Shown here one piece after another: positions 24,941 through 32,244 of a DNA stretch of 32,244 nt (the stretch's first letter is position 1; every line of letters starts with the position of its first letter). Source of the stretch: an uncultured Oscillospiraceae bacterium (GTDB lineage: Bacteria > Bacillota > Clostridia > Oscillospirales > Oscillospiraceae). The stretch lies in contig CANRFA010000016.1 of the NCBI GenBank assembly GCA_947629775.1, forward strand, positions 1-32,244, given 5' to 3'. A program made the position numbers and the translations under genes. The notes beneath the pieces were generated by a model that was not told the DNA's origin, searched no databases, and worked only from the letters and a program-made list of their open reading frames with translations.

Positions 24941-25229
24941 ACTTCCTCAGATTTATAGCCTCGCGCTCCGTAAAGTGCTCAAAAATGTTCTGCTTTTAGG
25001 CATAACACATCAATTTTATGCACTTTTCTGCTCTAGTAGCGCCTTGTATGAGAGAACTCGTGCGAGGTGATATTATAGCCTCGCAGGGGAAATATTAGAT
25101 ATATTACAACCCACCTTAAAGAGGGCTATAATATGTGCTCCTATGCCAAGAAGGTCATTTTTTCGCCAGCAATATACGCCAAATCAGTCACATTCAATGG
25201 TGCGAGGCTATAAAAATCGTAGAAGATTG
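24941..25229. repeat. AT-rich non-coding island with inverted TTTATAGCCTCGC repeats (MITE-like candidate)
   Basis: This segment is plainly AT-rich in an otherwise very GC-rich window and has no supported gene. TTATAGCCTCGC occurs at 24953-24964 and 25073-25084 and inverted at 25202-25213. The outer pair, extended to roughly CTTC(N)TTTATAGCCTCGC at 24942 and its complement ending GAAG at 25225, acts like imperfect terminal inverted repeats. The middle copy forms a hairpin with GCGAGG at 25062-25067. A further inverted pair AAAGTGC/GCACTTT lies at 24972-25026. A TTACAA-17-TATAAT promoter-like sequence lies inside. It could be a small non-autonomous mobile element or a regulatory RNA/DNA region; the origin is inferred. 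Confidence 0.5.
25104..25132 (+). promoter_or_regulatory. Promoter-like sequence inside the AT-rich island
   Basis: TTACAA (25104-25109) and a perfect TATAAT (25127-25132) with 17-base spacing, pointing toward the ABC operon. It may produce a short RNA over the right half of the island or a longer transcript of the operon. Confidence 0.5.
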
Positions 25230-25246
25230 GGGTTCCGCCATCTTGA
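25230..25246 (+). repeat. Right copy of the 17-base direct repeat
   Basis: GGGTTCCGCCATCTTGA, partner of 24924-24940. Its last four bases form part of the TTGACA -35 box; the left copy has CTGAAC there and would not serve as a promoter. Confidence 0.8.
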
Positions 25247-25271
25247 CAGCGCCCCATAAACATACTACAAT
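25243..25271 (+). promoter_or_regulatory. Strong promoter of the ABC importer operon
   Basis: TTGACA (25243-25248) and TACAAT (25266-25271) with 17-base spacing, a near-consensus housekeeping promoter, giving a leader of about 95 bases before the lipoprotein ATG. Confidence 0.85.
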
Positions 25272-25286
25272 GCTTCCGGATCTGCA

Positions 25287-25333
25287 GGAACGCGGATCGG
25301 CGCCTGCATGGGGAAAGAAAGGCGCCCGGTTCC
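25287..25333 (+). other. Hairpin in the 5' leader of the ABC operon
   Basis: GGAAC (25287-25291) pairs with GTTCC (25329-25333), and the inner GGCGCC (25299-25304) pairs with GGCGCC (25321-25326). The stem has no T tract, so it is a leader structure rather than a terminator. No known riboswitch consensus was recognised. Confidence 0.4.
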
Positions 25334-25371
25334 CGCTCTTCCGCACATGTACGCAGAAAGGAAGCCTTTCA

Positions 25372-26511
25372 ATGAAAAAGATACTCTCTCTCGCCCTGGC
25401 GGCAGCCATGCTGGTCACCCTGCTGGCGGCCTGCGGCGGCGGAACTTCCAGCTCCGGCGGGGCTGCTAGCTCCGGTTCCACATCCGGCAGCGCCTCGGAC
25501 GCCTCTTCCGCCGGATCCTCTTCCGGCAGCGGCTCGGATGCCTCCTCCTCCGCCGGTTCCAGCTCTTCGGCCGGCTCCTCCAGTGGAGCGGCCAGCAGCG
25601 CTGCCTCCGGCGAGCTCCCGGATTTCATGGTTCTCTCCGGTCCCACTGGCGTGGGCGCGGCCAAGCTGCTGAAGGACCATGACGCGGATCCCACCGCCAG
25701 TTCCATCGCCAGCTACACGGTAGCGGCCGAGAACGACGAAGTGACCGCCGCCCTCATCAACGGGGACGCGGATATCGCGGCGGTAGCCACCAATGTGGCG
25801 GCGAATCTCTCCGCCAAGACAGACGGCGGCGTTGAGGTACTGGCCGTCAACACGCTGGGCGTGCTCTACATCCTGGAGAAGGGCGACACCGTCCACAGCA
25901 TGGCGGATCTGGCCGGCCAGACCGTCTACGCTCCCTCCACCGCCCGGGGCGCCAACCCGGAGTTCATCCTCAACCATCTGCTGAACCAGAACGGGGTGGA
26001 TCCCGCTCAGGTGGATCTGCAGTGGATGACGCCCCAGGAGATCACGGCGAAGATCACCTCTTCGGACGCCGGCATCTGCATGCTGCCCGTGCCCGCTGCC
26101 ACCGCCCTCATGGTGCAGGACAGCGCGGTCCGGCAGGCCATTTCCCTGACCGAGGCCTGGGATGAGCAGAATGACAACGGCCTCGCCATGGGCTGCGTGG
26201 TGGCCCGCACGGAGTATCTGGAGGCCAATCCCCAGATGGTGGAGAAATTCCTGGCCAAATATGAGAAGTCCATCGCTTACATGAACGACGAGGCCAACCG
26301 GGAGGATGCCGCCGCCATGGTGGCGGATCTGGGCATCGCCCCCAACGCCAAGGTGGCCGCCGCGGCCATTCCCCAGTGCAGCCTCACCTATCTGGCCGGC
26401 GAGGACATGAAGTACACCCTGGAGGGCTACTACCAGGTGCTCTTCCAGGCGGATCCCGCGTCCATCGGGGGAGCCATGCCCTACGATACCTTCTACTACG
26501 GCGTGAACTGA
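25372..26511 (+). CDS. ABC transporter substrate-binding lipoprotein (NMT1/SsuA-like)
   Basis: The 379-residue protein starts with a lipoprotein signal (MKKILSLALAAAMLVT) and the lipobox LAAC, with Cys21 as the lipid anchor. A long Ser/Gly/Ala-rich linker (about 22-80) follows, then a type 2 periplasmic-binding domain with GVGAAKLL near the start and an AALINGDADIAAVATN segment typical of NMT1/TauA/SsuA-type proteins. It should catch a small solute outside the membrane and deliver it to the adjacent permease. The ligand (sulfonate, nitrate, thiamine precursor or another small molecule) cannot be told. The ATG has AAAGGAAG before it. The same frame is open for 79 codons upstream, but that part spans the promoter and has no signal peptide. 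Confidence 0.9.
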   Translation: MKKILSLALAAAMLVTLLAACGGGTSSSGGAASSGSTSGSASDASSAGSSSGSGSDASSSAGSSSSAGSSSGAASSAASGELPDFMVLSGPTGVGAAKLLKDHDADPTASSIASYTVAAENDEVTAALINGDADIAAVATNVAANLSAKTDGGVEVLAVNTLGVLYILEKGDTVHSMADLAGQTVYAPSTARGANPEFILNHLLNQNGVDPAQVDLQWMTPQEITAKITSSDAGICMLPVPAATALMVQDSAVRQAISLTEAWDEQNDNGLAMGCVVARTEYLEANPQMVEKFLAKYEKSIAYMNDEANREDAAAMVADLGIAPNAKVAAAAIPQCSLTYLAGEDMKYTLEGYYQVLFQADPASIGGAMPYDTFYYGVN

Positions 26512-26514
26512 CCG

Positions 26515-27285
26515 ATGAACCATTCCCCGAACAACCCCATCCGCAAGCTGCTGCCCCCGGCCTTCTGGCTGGGGGCCTGGCAGCTTGCCGCTTTTCTGGT
26601 GGACCGGAGCGTGAGCGGACGGGGCAACGAACTGCTGCTGCCCTATCCGCTCACCGTGGCCCGCCGCCTCCTGGAGCTGGCGGGAGAGGGGGCCTTCTGG
26701 GGGAGCATTTTCGCCACCCTGGGCCGGATTCTGGCCGGCATGGTCCTTGGCACCCTGGCGGGCGCTCTGCTGGCGGCCCTCACCTGCGCCCTCCGCTGGG
26801 CGGACGCCCTGCTCTCCCCGGCCATACGGGTGGTGCGGGCGGCGCCGGTGGTGTCCTTCATCCTGCTGGTGCTGCTGTGGACCGGCAAGAGCACCGTGCC
26901 GGTGGTGATTTCCGCTCTGATGGTGCTGCCGGTGATCTGGGGGGCCGTGGGCCAGGGAATCCGCTCCGTGGACCCGAAGCTGCTGGAACTGGCCCGGGCC
27001 TACCGCTTCGGGCGCTGGAAGACGCTGCGGCTTGTCTATCTGCCCTCCCTGGCGCCCTCCTTTAAGGCGGCGGCCGCCACCTCCCTGGGACTGGCCTGGA
27101 AGTCCGGGGTGGCGGCGGAGGTGCTGTGTCTGCCCGAGCGGTCCATAGGCTTTCACATCTACCGGAGCCGGCAGTACCTGGAGACGCCGGAGCTGTTTGC
27201 CTGGACCGTGATGGTCGTGGCCCTCTCCCTGCTGCTGGAGGGGCTGCTGCGGCGGTTCTGGGGCGGAAAGGAGCGAGGCGGATGA
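26515..27285 (+). CDS. ABC transporter permease (BPD/SsuC-like)
   Basis: A 256-residue inner-membrane subunit with about six hydrophobic segments and the EAA-type cytoplasmic loop [29 protein letters not shown] (about 160-188), which docks onto the ATPase. The N-terminus (about 1-30) is short. The ATG is 3 bases after the lipoprotein stop, with no clear ribosome site of its own, so translation is probably coupled. Its stop overlaps the ATPase start (ATGA). Confidence 0.9.
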   Translation: MNHSPNNPIRKLLPPAFWLGAWQLAAFLVDRSVSGRGNELLLPYPLTVARRLLELAGEGAFWGSIFATLGRILAGMVLGTLAGALLAALTCALRWADALLSPAIRVVRAAPVVSFILLVLLWTGKSTVPVVISALMVLPVIWGAVGQGIRSVDPKLLELARAYRFGRWKTLRLVYLPSLAPSFKAAAATSLGLAWKSGVAAEVLCLPERSIGFHIYRSRQYLETPELFAWTVMVVALSLLLEGLLRRFWGGKERGG

Positions 27286-27863
27286 TCATCCTTGATCAGG
27301 TGTGCCTGTCCTACGGAGAGAAGACGGTCATGGACCATCTGTCCGCACAGCTCCCCGCGGAGGGAATTCTGGCCCTGAAGGGCCCCTCCGGCTGCGGGAA
27401 AACCACCCTGCTGCGGATGCTGGCGGGGCTGGTGAAGCCCCAGTCCGGCGCCATCCGGGGCTGCGATCCCCGGAAAACGGCCATCCTCTTTCAGGAGGAC
27501 CGGCTGCTTCCCTGGCGGACGGTGGAGCAGCAGATCCAGGACGTGCTGCCGCCCGGCCGGCGGGGAGAGGCTTCCTCGTGGCTGGAACGGGTGGAGCTGA
27601 GCGGGGAAGAGAAGCGCTGGCCCGGCGAGCTGTCCGGGGGGATGGGTCGGCGGCTGGCGCTGGCCCGGGCTCTCGCTCTGGGAGGAGAGCTTCTGCTGCT
27701 GGACGAACCCTTCGCCGGGGTGGATCCCGAGCGGGCCGCCCGCATTCTGGAGAGGATCCGGGCCCTGGAGGTACCAACGCTGCTGGTCAGCCACGAGGAG
27801 ACCGCCCTGCGGCTGGCGGACCGGGTGATTCCCGTGGAGGGACCGCCTCTGCGGTTTCTCTGA
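27282..27863 (+). CDS. ABC transporter ATP-binding protein, short form
   Basis: A 193-residue nucleotide-binding subunit, shorter than the ~240-260 of SsuB/TauB relatives because it ends soon after the H-loop. All motifs are present: Walker [18 protein letters not shown]-loop [10 protein letters not shown], signature [15 protein letters not shown] (GM rather than GQ), Walker [13 protein letters not shown] and the H-loop LVSHEE. It would power uptake by the lipoprotein/permease pair. The ATG overlaps the permease stop and has AAAGGAG 9-10 bases before. A longer in-frame start exists inside the permease but lies in another gene's coding sequence. Confidence 0.92.
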   Translation: MIILDQVCLSYGEKTVMDHLSAQLPAEGILALKGPSGCGKTTLLRMLAGLVKPQSGAIRGCDPRKTAILFQEDRLLPWRTVEQQIQDVLPPGRRGEASSWLERVELSGEEKRWPGELSGGMGRRLALARALALGGELLLLDEPFAGVDPERAARILERIRALEVPTLLVSHEETALRLADRVIPVEGPPLRFL

Positions 27864-27926
27864 GGAAAACAGCCGGGTCCGGTCTGAACGACCGCACCGC
27901 AGTAGAACATCACAGAAACAGAAAGA

Positions 27927-27962
27927 GACAGGAGAGTCGAAGGTGGCTCTCCTGTCTTTTTT
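27927..27962 (+). terminator. Terminator of the ABC operon
   Basis: GACAGGAGAG (27927-27936) pairs perfectly with CTCTCCTGTC (27947-27956), with a 10-base loop, followed by six T. On the other strand CTCTTTCTG follows, so it may also slow transcripts of the convergent glycoside hydrolase. A perfect palindromic stem ATGTACC/GGTACAT (27971-27989) lies just beyond. Confidence 0.9.
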
Positions 27963-28029
27963 GCGTTCTGATGTACCGGTCTGGTACATGTTCCGGCTGC
28001 TGATGATGTCTGCGGCGGGAAACGCTGCA

Positions 28030-29574
28030 TCAGCCATTCAGAGGAGGTTGTTCCGCACGGCGCAGCCGGACCCCGATGTACTGCCTCCCGGGAAGCGGAA
28101 GCTCGAAGCGTCCCCGGAAGCGGCCCATGGGGGTGATCGTCATATTCCAGGTGTCGATCACATCCACGTCGAACCAGGTGTCGTCGTCGATCCAGATCTG
28201 GCGGAAGGAGGGCTGCCACAGGGAGTAGTAGAAGAAGTACCAGCTGCCGGCGAAGGCTTCCTCCTCGGGAACGGCCACATAGTCGTCCCACTGGAAATGT
28301 ACGTCGTCCCGGAAGTGCCCCAGTTTGAGGCCGCAGCCGGGGACGGAGCGCAGAAACTCTCCCATGAAGGCGAAGCGGGGCGGGCATTCCCCGTGCAGAG
28401 TGCCGCCGTGGGCCCACCAGATGATGTTGTCCGGGGAGAGGAAGGTCTCGCCGTGGCCGCAGTAGCCGCCCCGCAGGATGGCCTCCCAGGCCCGCCGGAC
28501 CAGTTCCTCCGCCGTGAGATTGCCCCAGCAATGGGGGAGATTCCCCTCGTAGCCCACTTCGTCCCAGACGACCGGCTTTCCGTAGCGGCGGCGAAGATCT
28601 TCCGTGGATTCCGTGGTGATGTGGAGGTCGGTCCGCTGGAGAGAGCAGTGGGTGATCCAGGACCTGGCATGATCGAAAAAGACCTCACAATTGTGGATGG
28701 AACGCAGGTGTCCATAGGGGTCCGTCTCCTGGAGAGCGGTTCCCAGGGTATCCCAGTCCTCGTTGCTCAGATGTCGCATCAGGTCGTATTCGTTGGCCAG
28801 GGCCCACCAGACATTGCGGAAGGCGCCATAGCGGGCGACTGCATAGCGCAGGTAGAGCAGGTTCTCCTCCATGGACATCTGCGAAAAGCCCCAGCGGTCA
28901 TAGGGATGAAAGAGAATGAGGTCTGCCTCGATGCCAAGGTCCATCAGTCGGCGGATCGCCCGATCGTAGAGGCGAAAGAACGCCGGGTTGAAGCGGGAGA
29001 AGTTCCAGTGGTTTCCCGGGGCCGCCCCGTTGTACTGCCCGAAGTTCTGCCGGGTCAGGACGGAGGCGTCCATGGGGGTCCCCTCGTAGGGGAAGACGAC
29101 GGGGTCGTAGAGGCAGAAGTCGTAGTGCTTGGGCATCAGGCAGAAGCGCAGCTTGTTGAACTGCCCCTTCTCCAGTTCCCGGAACGTCCGCTCCACGATG
29201 TCCGGCTTCTGCAGGGCGAAGGCGTAGCAGGTGGTGCCGACGCTGTAGTGGGGCGTGCCGTCCTCATAGGCCAGATGGAAGGTGTTGTGGACCTGCACCG
29301 GGCCGTGGTTGACGCCGGCGGGAGGAGTCGCAAGGAAGGAGCCCCGAAGAATCTGCTCGGAGAAGGTGCCGGAGACCTCCCAGCTGTACACGCCCTCGAA
29401 TCGGGGCATGAAGCGTACCATCCAGAGGCCATCCCCGTCGTAGAAGCCGGATACGGTCACGTCCTCCCCGGGGCCGTGGAAAGTGGCCCGGATGGTCCAG
29501 TCGGTATACGGGTTTCCGTCCTGCCGTCCAGGCAGGGAGAGCTCAAACAGCCCCCATCGTTCTGTCTGCAGCAT
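28030..29574 (-). CDS. DUF5060/apiosidase-like glycoside hydrolase
   Basis: The 514-residue cytoplasmic protein (no signal peptide) starts with a DUF5060 beta-sandwich (about 4-70: WGLFELSLPG, NPYTD, GFYDGDGLWMVRFMP), then a DUF4038/apiosidase-like TIM barrel (about 95-420), and ends in a DUF5605-type beta domain (about 430-514). The likely catalytic glutamates are Glu262 in WWALANEYD (acid/base) and Glu339 in VVWDEVGYEG (nucleophile), both at strand ends as expected for clan GH-A. Related enzymes release apiose, rhamnose- or other unusual sugars from plant glycans or glycosides; the substrate here is unknown. The ATG has GGAGGAGGG 5 bases before it. The frame is open upstream of the ATG but crosses the promoter. 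Confidence 0.85.
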   Translation of the reverse strand: MLQTERWGLFELSLPGRQDGNPYTDWTIRATFHGPGEDVTVSGFYDGDGLWMVRFMPRFEGVYSWEVSGTFSEQILRGSFLATPPAGVNHGPVQVHNTFHLAYEDGTPHYSVGTTCYAFALQKPDIVERTFRELEKGQFNKLRFCLMPKHYDFCLYDPVVFPYEGTPMDASVLTRQNFGQYNGAAPGNHWNFSRFNPAFFRLYDRAIRRLMDLGIEADLILFHPYDRWGFSQMSMEENLLYLRYAVARYGAFRNVWWALANEYDLMRHLSNEDWDTLGTALQETDPYGHLRSIHNCEVFFDHARSWITHCSLQRTDLHITTESTEDLRRRYGKPVVWDEVGYEGNLPHCWGNLTAEELVRRAWEAILRGGYCGHGETFLSPDNIIWWAHGGTLHGECPPRFAFMGEFLRSVPGCGLKLGHFRDDVHFQWDDYVAVPEEEAFAGSWYFFYYSLWQPSFRQIWIDDDTWFDVDVIDTWNMTITPMGRFRGRFELPLPGRQYIGVRLRRAEQPPLNG

Positions 29575-29722
29575 GAGATCCCTCCTCCGTTGTGTCTGAG
29601 ACCCTGGTTTTTCATCCATGCGGACATCTCTGGTTGGAACGTATCCGGGGCGGGAAGATGCTGTCAGCGCAGGATCTCCCCGCAATCGGGTTTCTCCGGA
29701 TGCCAGAGGCTCTGTTTCTGCC

Positions 29723-29751
29723 ATTATAGCAGGAGGGAGCGGGGGACGCAA
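29723..29751 (-). promoter_or_regulatory. Promoter of the glycoside hydrolase gene
   Basis: Minus-strand TTGCGT (29751-29746) and an extended TGCTATAAT (TATAAT at 29728-29723) with 17-base spacing. The leader to the ATG is about 145 bases. Confidence 0.7.
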
Positions 29752-29770
29752 GCGGACCGAAATGCAGTGC

Positions 29771-31084
29771 TTAATGTTCCGTCTGTGTCCGCTTCAGGTC
29801 ATCCGTGGCCGGATTCTCCAGCAGCTGTCCCTCCTGGGTGAAGCGGGAGCCGTGGCAGGGGCAGTCCCAGGACTGTTCCGCCGGATTCCAGCGCAGGGCG
29901 CAGCCCATGTGGGGACAGCGGGGCGTCGTGGGGGTGAGGAGCGAGCGGACGGCCTCCCACGAGTTGACGGCCAGCTGGGGGTGGAGGATGGAGCGGGAGG
30001 GGGAGAAGAGTTCCTCGAAGGGATTGGGACGGCCCTGAACCAGATCGCAGAGAAGCTGCGCCGCCACCATGGAGGACGTCATCCCCCACTTCTGGAAGCC
30101 GGTGGCCACGTAGAATCCCGGCAGGGCGGGAGAATACCGCCCGATGTACGGCACGTGATCCAGGGGCATGCAGTCCTGGGCCGCCCAGCGGCAGACGATC
30201 TTCGCTTCGGGCCAGTACCGATGGGCGGCGGCGGTCAGGGTGTTCCAGCTGTCGTGGGGCTTCCCGGTGCGGCCTCCCGCTCCGCCCAGAAGCAGGCGGT
30301 CGTTCCAGGTTCGAAGGGACAGCCCTCCTTCCGCCTCGTCCAGATACATGCCGCTCAGGGGTGGCGCTCCCTCCAGGGCCAGGACATAAGAGCGGCTCTG
30401 GTAGAGCTTGAGGAAGTATCCGCCGTGCTTATTCAGAATGGGGAAGTGGGTGGCGAGGATGATCTTTCTGGCCCGGATGGTCCCGTGGTCCGTGACGGCC
30501 GCCCCGGGCAGCAGGTGGCGCACCTTGGTGTGCTCGTACAGACGCAGGCCGGGCACCAGGGCGGCGAAGCACTTGAGGGGATGGAACTGCGCCTGATTCC
30601 GGAAGACCACCGCCCCGACGGTGGGGAAGGGAAGCTGGGGGCAGTCCACGCGCTCCGCGGGATAGCCCAGAGTCCGGAGAGCCTGTACCTCCCGCTCCAG
30701 CCGGCGGGCGTCCGTCCGGGCGTAGATAAAGGAGTCCTGGGGCTCAAAGTCGCAGTCCAGAGCGGCGCAGAGCTCCCGCCAGCGCTCCAGGGCCTCCAGA
30801 TTGGCCCGCAGGTAAAGGCGGGCCTTCCTGTCCCCGAAGATCCGCAGCAGATCCGCGTAAAGAAGTCCGTGTTGGGCGGTGATCTTGGCGGTGGTGCGGC
30901 AGGTGGTGCCGGCGCAGAGCCGGTCCGCCTCTACGAGGGCGTAGTCCACCCCCGCCTGCTGTAGCTGCCAGGCGCAGAGAAGGCCGTCGGCCCCGCCTCC
31001 GACGATGAGTACCTCGGTCTCCAGGTCTCCGTCCAGGGGCGGAAAGGAGGGAAGCTGCGCGGTTGCGCTCCAGAGTGAGTCCAT
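29771..31084 (-). CDS. FAD-dependent oxidoreductase with C-terminal Rieske iron-sulfur domain (YhfW-like)
   Basis: Residues ~24-370 are a DAO-type flavoprotein: VLIVGGGADGLLCAWQL (24-40) is the FAD dinucleotide loop and VEADRLCAGTTCRTTAKIT continues it. GFYVATGFQKWGMTSSMVAAQLL is the C-terminal FAD-contacting motif. Residues ~375-437 carry a Rieske [2Fe-2S] site, CPHMGC then DCPCHGSRF (Cys-x-His, 15 residues, Cys-x-x-His). The same fusion occurs in B. subtilis YhfW and in many Firmicutes. Electrons would pass between flavin and cluster; the organic substrate is unknown. ATG at 31084 follows GGAGGTGATACT, an excellent ribosome site. The 196-base gap downstream has its own promoter, so the glycoside hydrolase is not strictly dependent on it. 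Confidence 0.9.
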   Translation of the reverse strand: MDSLWSATAQLPSFPPLDGDLETEVLIVGGGADGLLCAWQLQQAGVDYALVEADRLCAGTTCRTTAKITAQHGLLYADLLRIFGDRKARLYLRANLEALERWRELCAALDCDFEPQDSFIYARTDARRLEREVQALRTLGYPAERVDCPQLPFPTVGAVVFRNQAQFHPLKCFAALVPGLRLYEHTKVRHLLPGAAVTDHGTIRARKIILATHFPILNKHGGYFLKLYQSRSYVLALEGAPPLSGMYLDEAEGGLSLRTWNDRLLLGGAGGRTGKPHDSWNTLTAAAHRYWPEAKIVCRWAAQDCMPLDHVPYIGRYSPALPGFYVATGFQKWGMTSSMVAAQLLCDLVQGRPNPFEELFSPSRSILHPQLAVNSWEAVRSLLTPTTPRCPHMGCALRWNPAEQSWDCPCHGSRFTQEGQLLENPATDDLKRTQTEH

Positions 31085-31461
31085 AGTATCACCTCCGAAG
31101 CAGTATGCGCAGGGTGGGATGGTTCTAACCGGGGAGGAAGGAGCAAACAGAACCCGGGAGGACAGGAGAGTGGGGTCTGGCAGTCCTGCGGGGCAGAAAA
31201 GGCCGCACCTGGGCCCAGGAAAAGTGCGGAACGGATCTTCCGGGAACGGGCAGCCCGTGGTAAACTTACAGATGGGCCCGCCAGGATCGGTTTCTGACCC
31301 ATCCGGCCCGGGAAGGCGTGGAAGTCCGCTCGTCAGGGCCGGGACTTCCTGTATCGCGAAAGAGATGACTGCTGCCGGAAGGTGCCCTGCGGAAGCCGGA
31401 GTTGCGGAGGAACAGCGAAAGACCAGAGGAATCCTGATTTTCAGGTACGAGGAGGTATCGT
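31085..31461. other. Intergenic region between the divergent FAD oxidoreductase and zinc-ribbon genes
   Basis: No gene is supported in these 377 bases. Hairpins are visible at 31203-31229 (CCGCAC/GTGCGG with an inner CCTGGGCCCAGG palindrome) and 31320-31349 (GGAAGTCC/GGACTTCC). Neither has a T tract. Promoters for both flanking genes are expected here but none matched the consensus well. Confidence 0.4.
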
Positions 31462-32007
31462 ATGGCCAGAATAGAATGCAGATGTGGAGAAATCCTGAGT
31501 GATACGGACAGTCCGTCTCCCTGTTCTCTGGACATCTACTATGAGAGCGAGGTGCAGGCTGCGATCCGGAACGATCCGGATACCACGCTTGTGGATTTTC
31601 TGATCGACTGGGACGAAAAGCATGAGTGCCGAAGAGAATACATGGTCAGGCCTGAACCGGTCGTATACTGGTATTGCCCGACGTGCGGGAGAGTCTACGA
31701 GTTTCAGGCGGTTCGGGGAAGGCGATGGCTGCGGATTTTCTCCAGAGACCAGGGCACTCCCCAGGCAACGCCTGAAAATCTGGAGAGCTGGACACGGATC
31801 TACGTCATGATGGATACAGAGACCGTCGCGGTCATGGATGCGGATGAGGATGATAAGCGGACAAGGCTTGCGGACTATGTGAGAAAGTACGACAGCGTGC
31901 GCCACTGGATCTCCCCGGACGAGAGCCGCGCCTGCGCAATCGACAAGGCGTCCGGCCAGGTCCTGTATACGTATTCGCTGGAAGACAGCTGGTCTCCGGA
32001 GTCCTGA
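31462..32007 (+). CDS. Zinc-ribbon-like protein of unknown function
   Basis: A 181-residue protein with GAGGAGG about 7 bases before ATG. Cysteine pairs CRCG (residues 6-9) and CPTCG (about 72-76) could form one zinc ribbon, separated by a folded segment with acidic residues. The remainder (about 80-181) is mixed alpha/beta with many charged residues and no recognisable catalytic motif. Codon use is a little less GC-rich than neighbours, and it has no operon partner in the window, which would fit acquisition, but this is weak. It is not recognised as a known family; a terminator follows its stop. Confidence 0.72.
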   Translation: MARIECRCGEILSDTDSPSPCSLDIYYESEVQAAIRNDPDTTLVDFLIDWDEKHECRREYMVRPEPVVYWYCPTCGRVYEFQAVRGRRWLRIFSRDQGTPQATPENLESWTRIYVMMDTETVAVMDADEDDKRTRLADYVRKYDSVRHWISPDESRACAIDKASGQVLYTYSLEDSWSPES

Positions 32008-32092
32008 CTTTGCCGGGAGGTCTGACCGGAAGAGAACCGCCGGAACCAGACGGGCCCCTGTCTGCTGGCCCGGCAGGTCCCGGGAACAGAAA

Positions 32093-32137
32093 AAAGCCGT
32101 ATCCGGAGCAGAGAAGCAGTCCGGATACGGCTTTGTT
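32093..32137 (+). terminator. Terminator after the zinc-ribbon gene
   Basis: AAAGCCGTATCCGG (32093-32106) pairs with CCGGATACGGCTTT (32121-32134), a 14-bp perfect stem with a 14-base loop, followed by GTT. The A-rich side suggests bidirectional function, also ending the minus-strand gene at the right edge. Confidence 0.8.
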
Positions 32138-32192
32138 CGTGGCGATAGTAGCGAAAAGGGTTGATCGGGTCCCTTCACCCCTTTTCATATGG

Positions 32193-32243
32193 TCAGATTG
32201 CTAAAAGCGCCCGGTTCTTCACATCGGCATAGGTACTCACATA
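32193..32243 (-). CDS. C-terminal end of an unidentified minus-strand gene (partial, runs off the window)
   Basis: On the minus strand the last 51 bases read in one frame as 16 codons ending ...DVKNRALLAI and a TGA stop at 32195-32193. The frame is open to the window edge, and the bidirectional terminator at 32093-32137 sits where its transcript should end. That is all that supports it; 16 codons can be open by chance and no family can be assigned. Confidence 0.3.
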   Translation of the reverse strand, partial: YVSTYADVKNRALLAI

Positions 32244-32244
32244 G

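Noticed and set aside
24953-25213. The three TTATAGCCTCGC copies as a CRISPR array
   Set aside because: The copies are only 12-13 bases long, irregularly spaced (120 and 129 bases) and one is inverted, and no cas gene is near.
25135-25371. N-terminal extension of the ABC binding protein by 79 codons from a GTG
   Set aside because: It would place the promoter and AT-rich island inside the gene and bury the lipoprotein signal peptide. The ATG at 25372 has a ribosome site and a proper lipobox.
25272-25371. TPP or other known riboswitch in the ABC operon leader
   Set aside because: A hairpin exists, but none of the conserved riboswitch core sequences was found.

Overview
The window is a GC-rich chromosomal segment in which third codon positions are dominated by G and C. 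Genes sit close together, often with ATGA stop/start overlaps or gaps under 20 bases, good AGGAGG-type ribosome binding sites, several GTG or TTG starts, and TTGaca-17-TATaaT promoters. A stage II sporulation protein R homologue, a butyryl-CoA:acetate-type CoA-transferase and a CsoR/CopA copper operon point to a spore-forming, fermentative, high-GC clostridial Firmicute of the Oscillospiraceae/Ruminococcaceae kind. That placement is inferred from gene content and style, not from a marker gene.

Left part (1-5015): the window opens inside the last ~70 bases of a group II intron (domains V and VI). An arabinose-type sugar pair follows (araD, aldose 1-epimerase) and ends at a strong terminator. 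Next come an ECF sigma factor overlapping a single-pass membrane protein that is probably its regulator, and a convergent CoA-transferase. Middle-left (5083-11257, all minus strand): a DEAD-box RNA helicase with a long charged tail, shikimate kinase, a dCMP deaminase, a small coiled-coil protein with a transposase-like N-terminus, a metallo-beta-lactamase-fold protein and an M16 zinc peptidase.

Centre (11636-14915): a copper operon of CopA and CsoR on the minus strand. CopA carries a C-terminal CopZ-like domain with its own internal Shine-Dalgarno and ATG. Divergently, a THUMP-type rRNA methyltransferase overlaps a YihY/BrkB membrane protein.

Centre-right (17098-24923): the most unusual locus. 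A ~1600-residue protein combines an HD phosphohydrolase domain, a long helical-repeat region, a NadD-like nucleotidyltransferase, a GNAT-like segment and a phosphoribosyltransferase-like domain. It is followed at once by a lactate/malate-dehydrogenase-like protein with a novel N-terminal extension, then ispE. SpoIIR follows the terminator.

Right part (24924-32244): an AT-rich, repeat-bounded non-coding island lies just upstream of a lipoprotein/permease/ATPase ABC importer operon. Then come a DUF5060/apiosidase-like glycoside hydrolase and a FAD oxidoreductase with a C-terminal Rieske domain (both minus strand), a zinc-ribbon protein of unknown function, and the tail of an unidentified minus-strand gene at the edge. 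No tRNA, rRNA or CRISPR array was seen.
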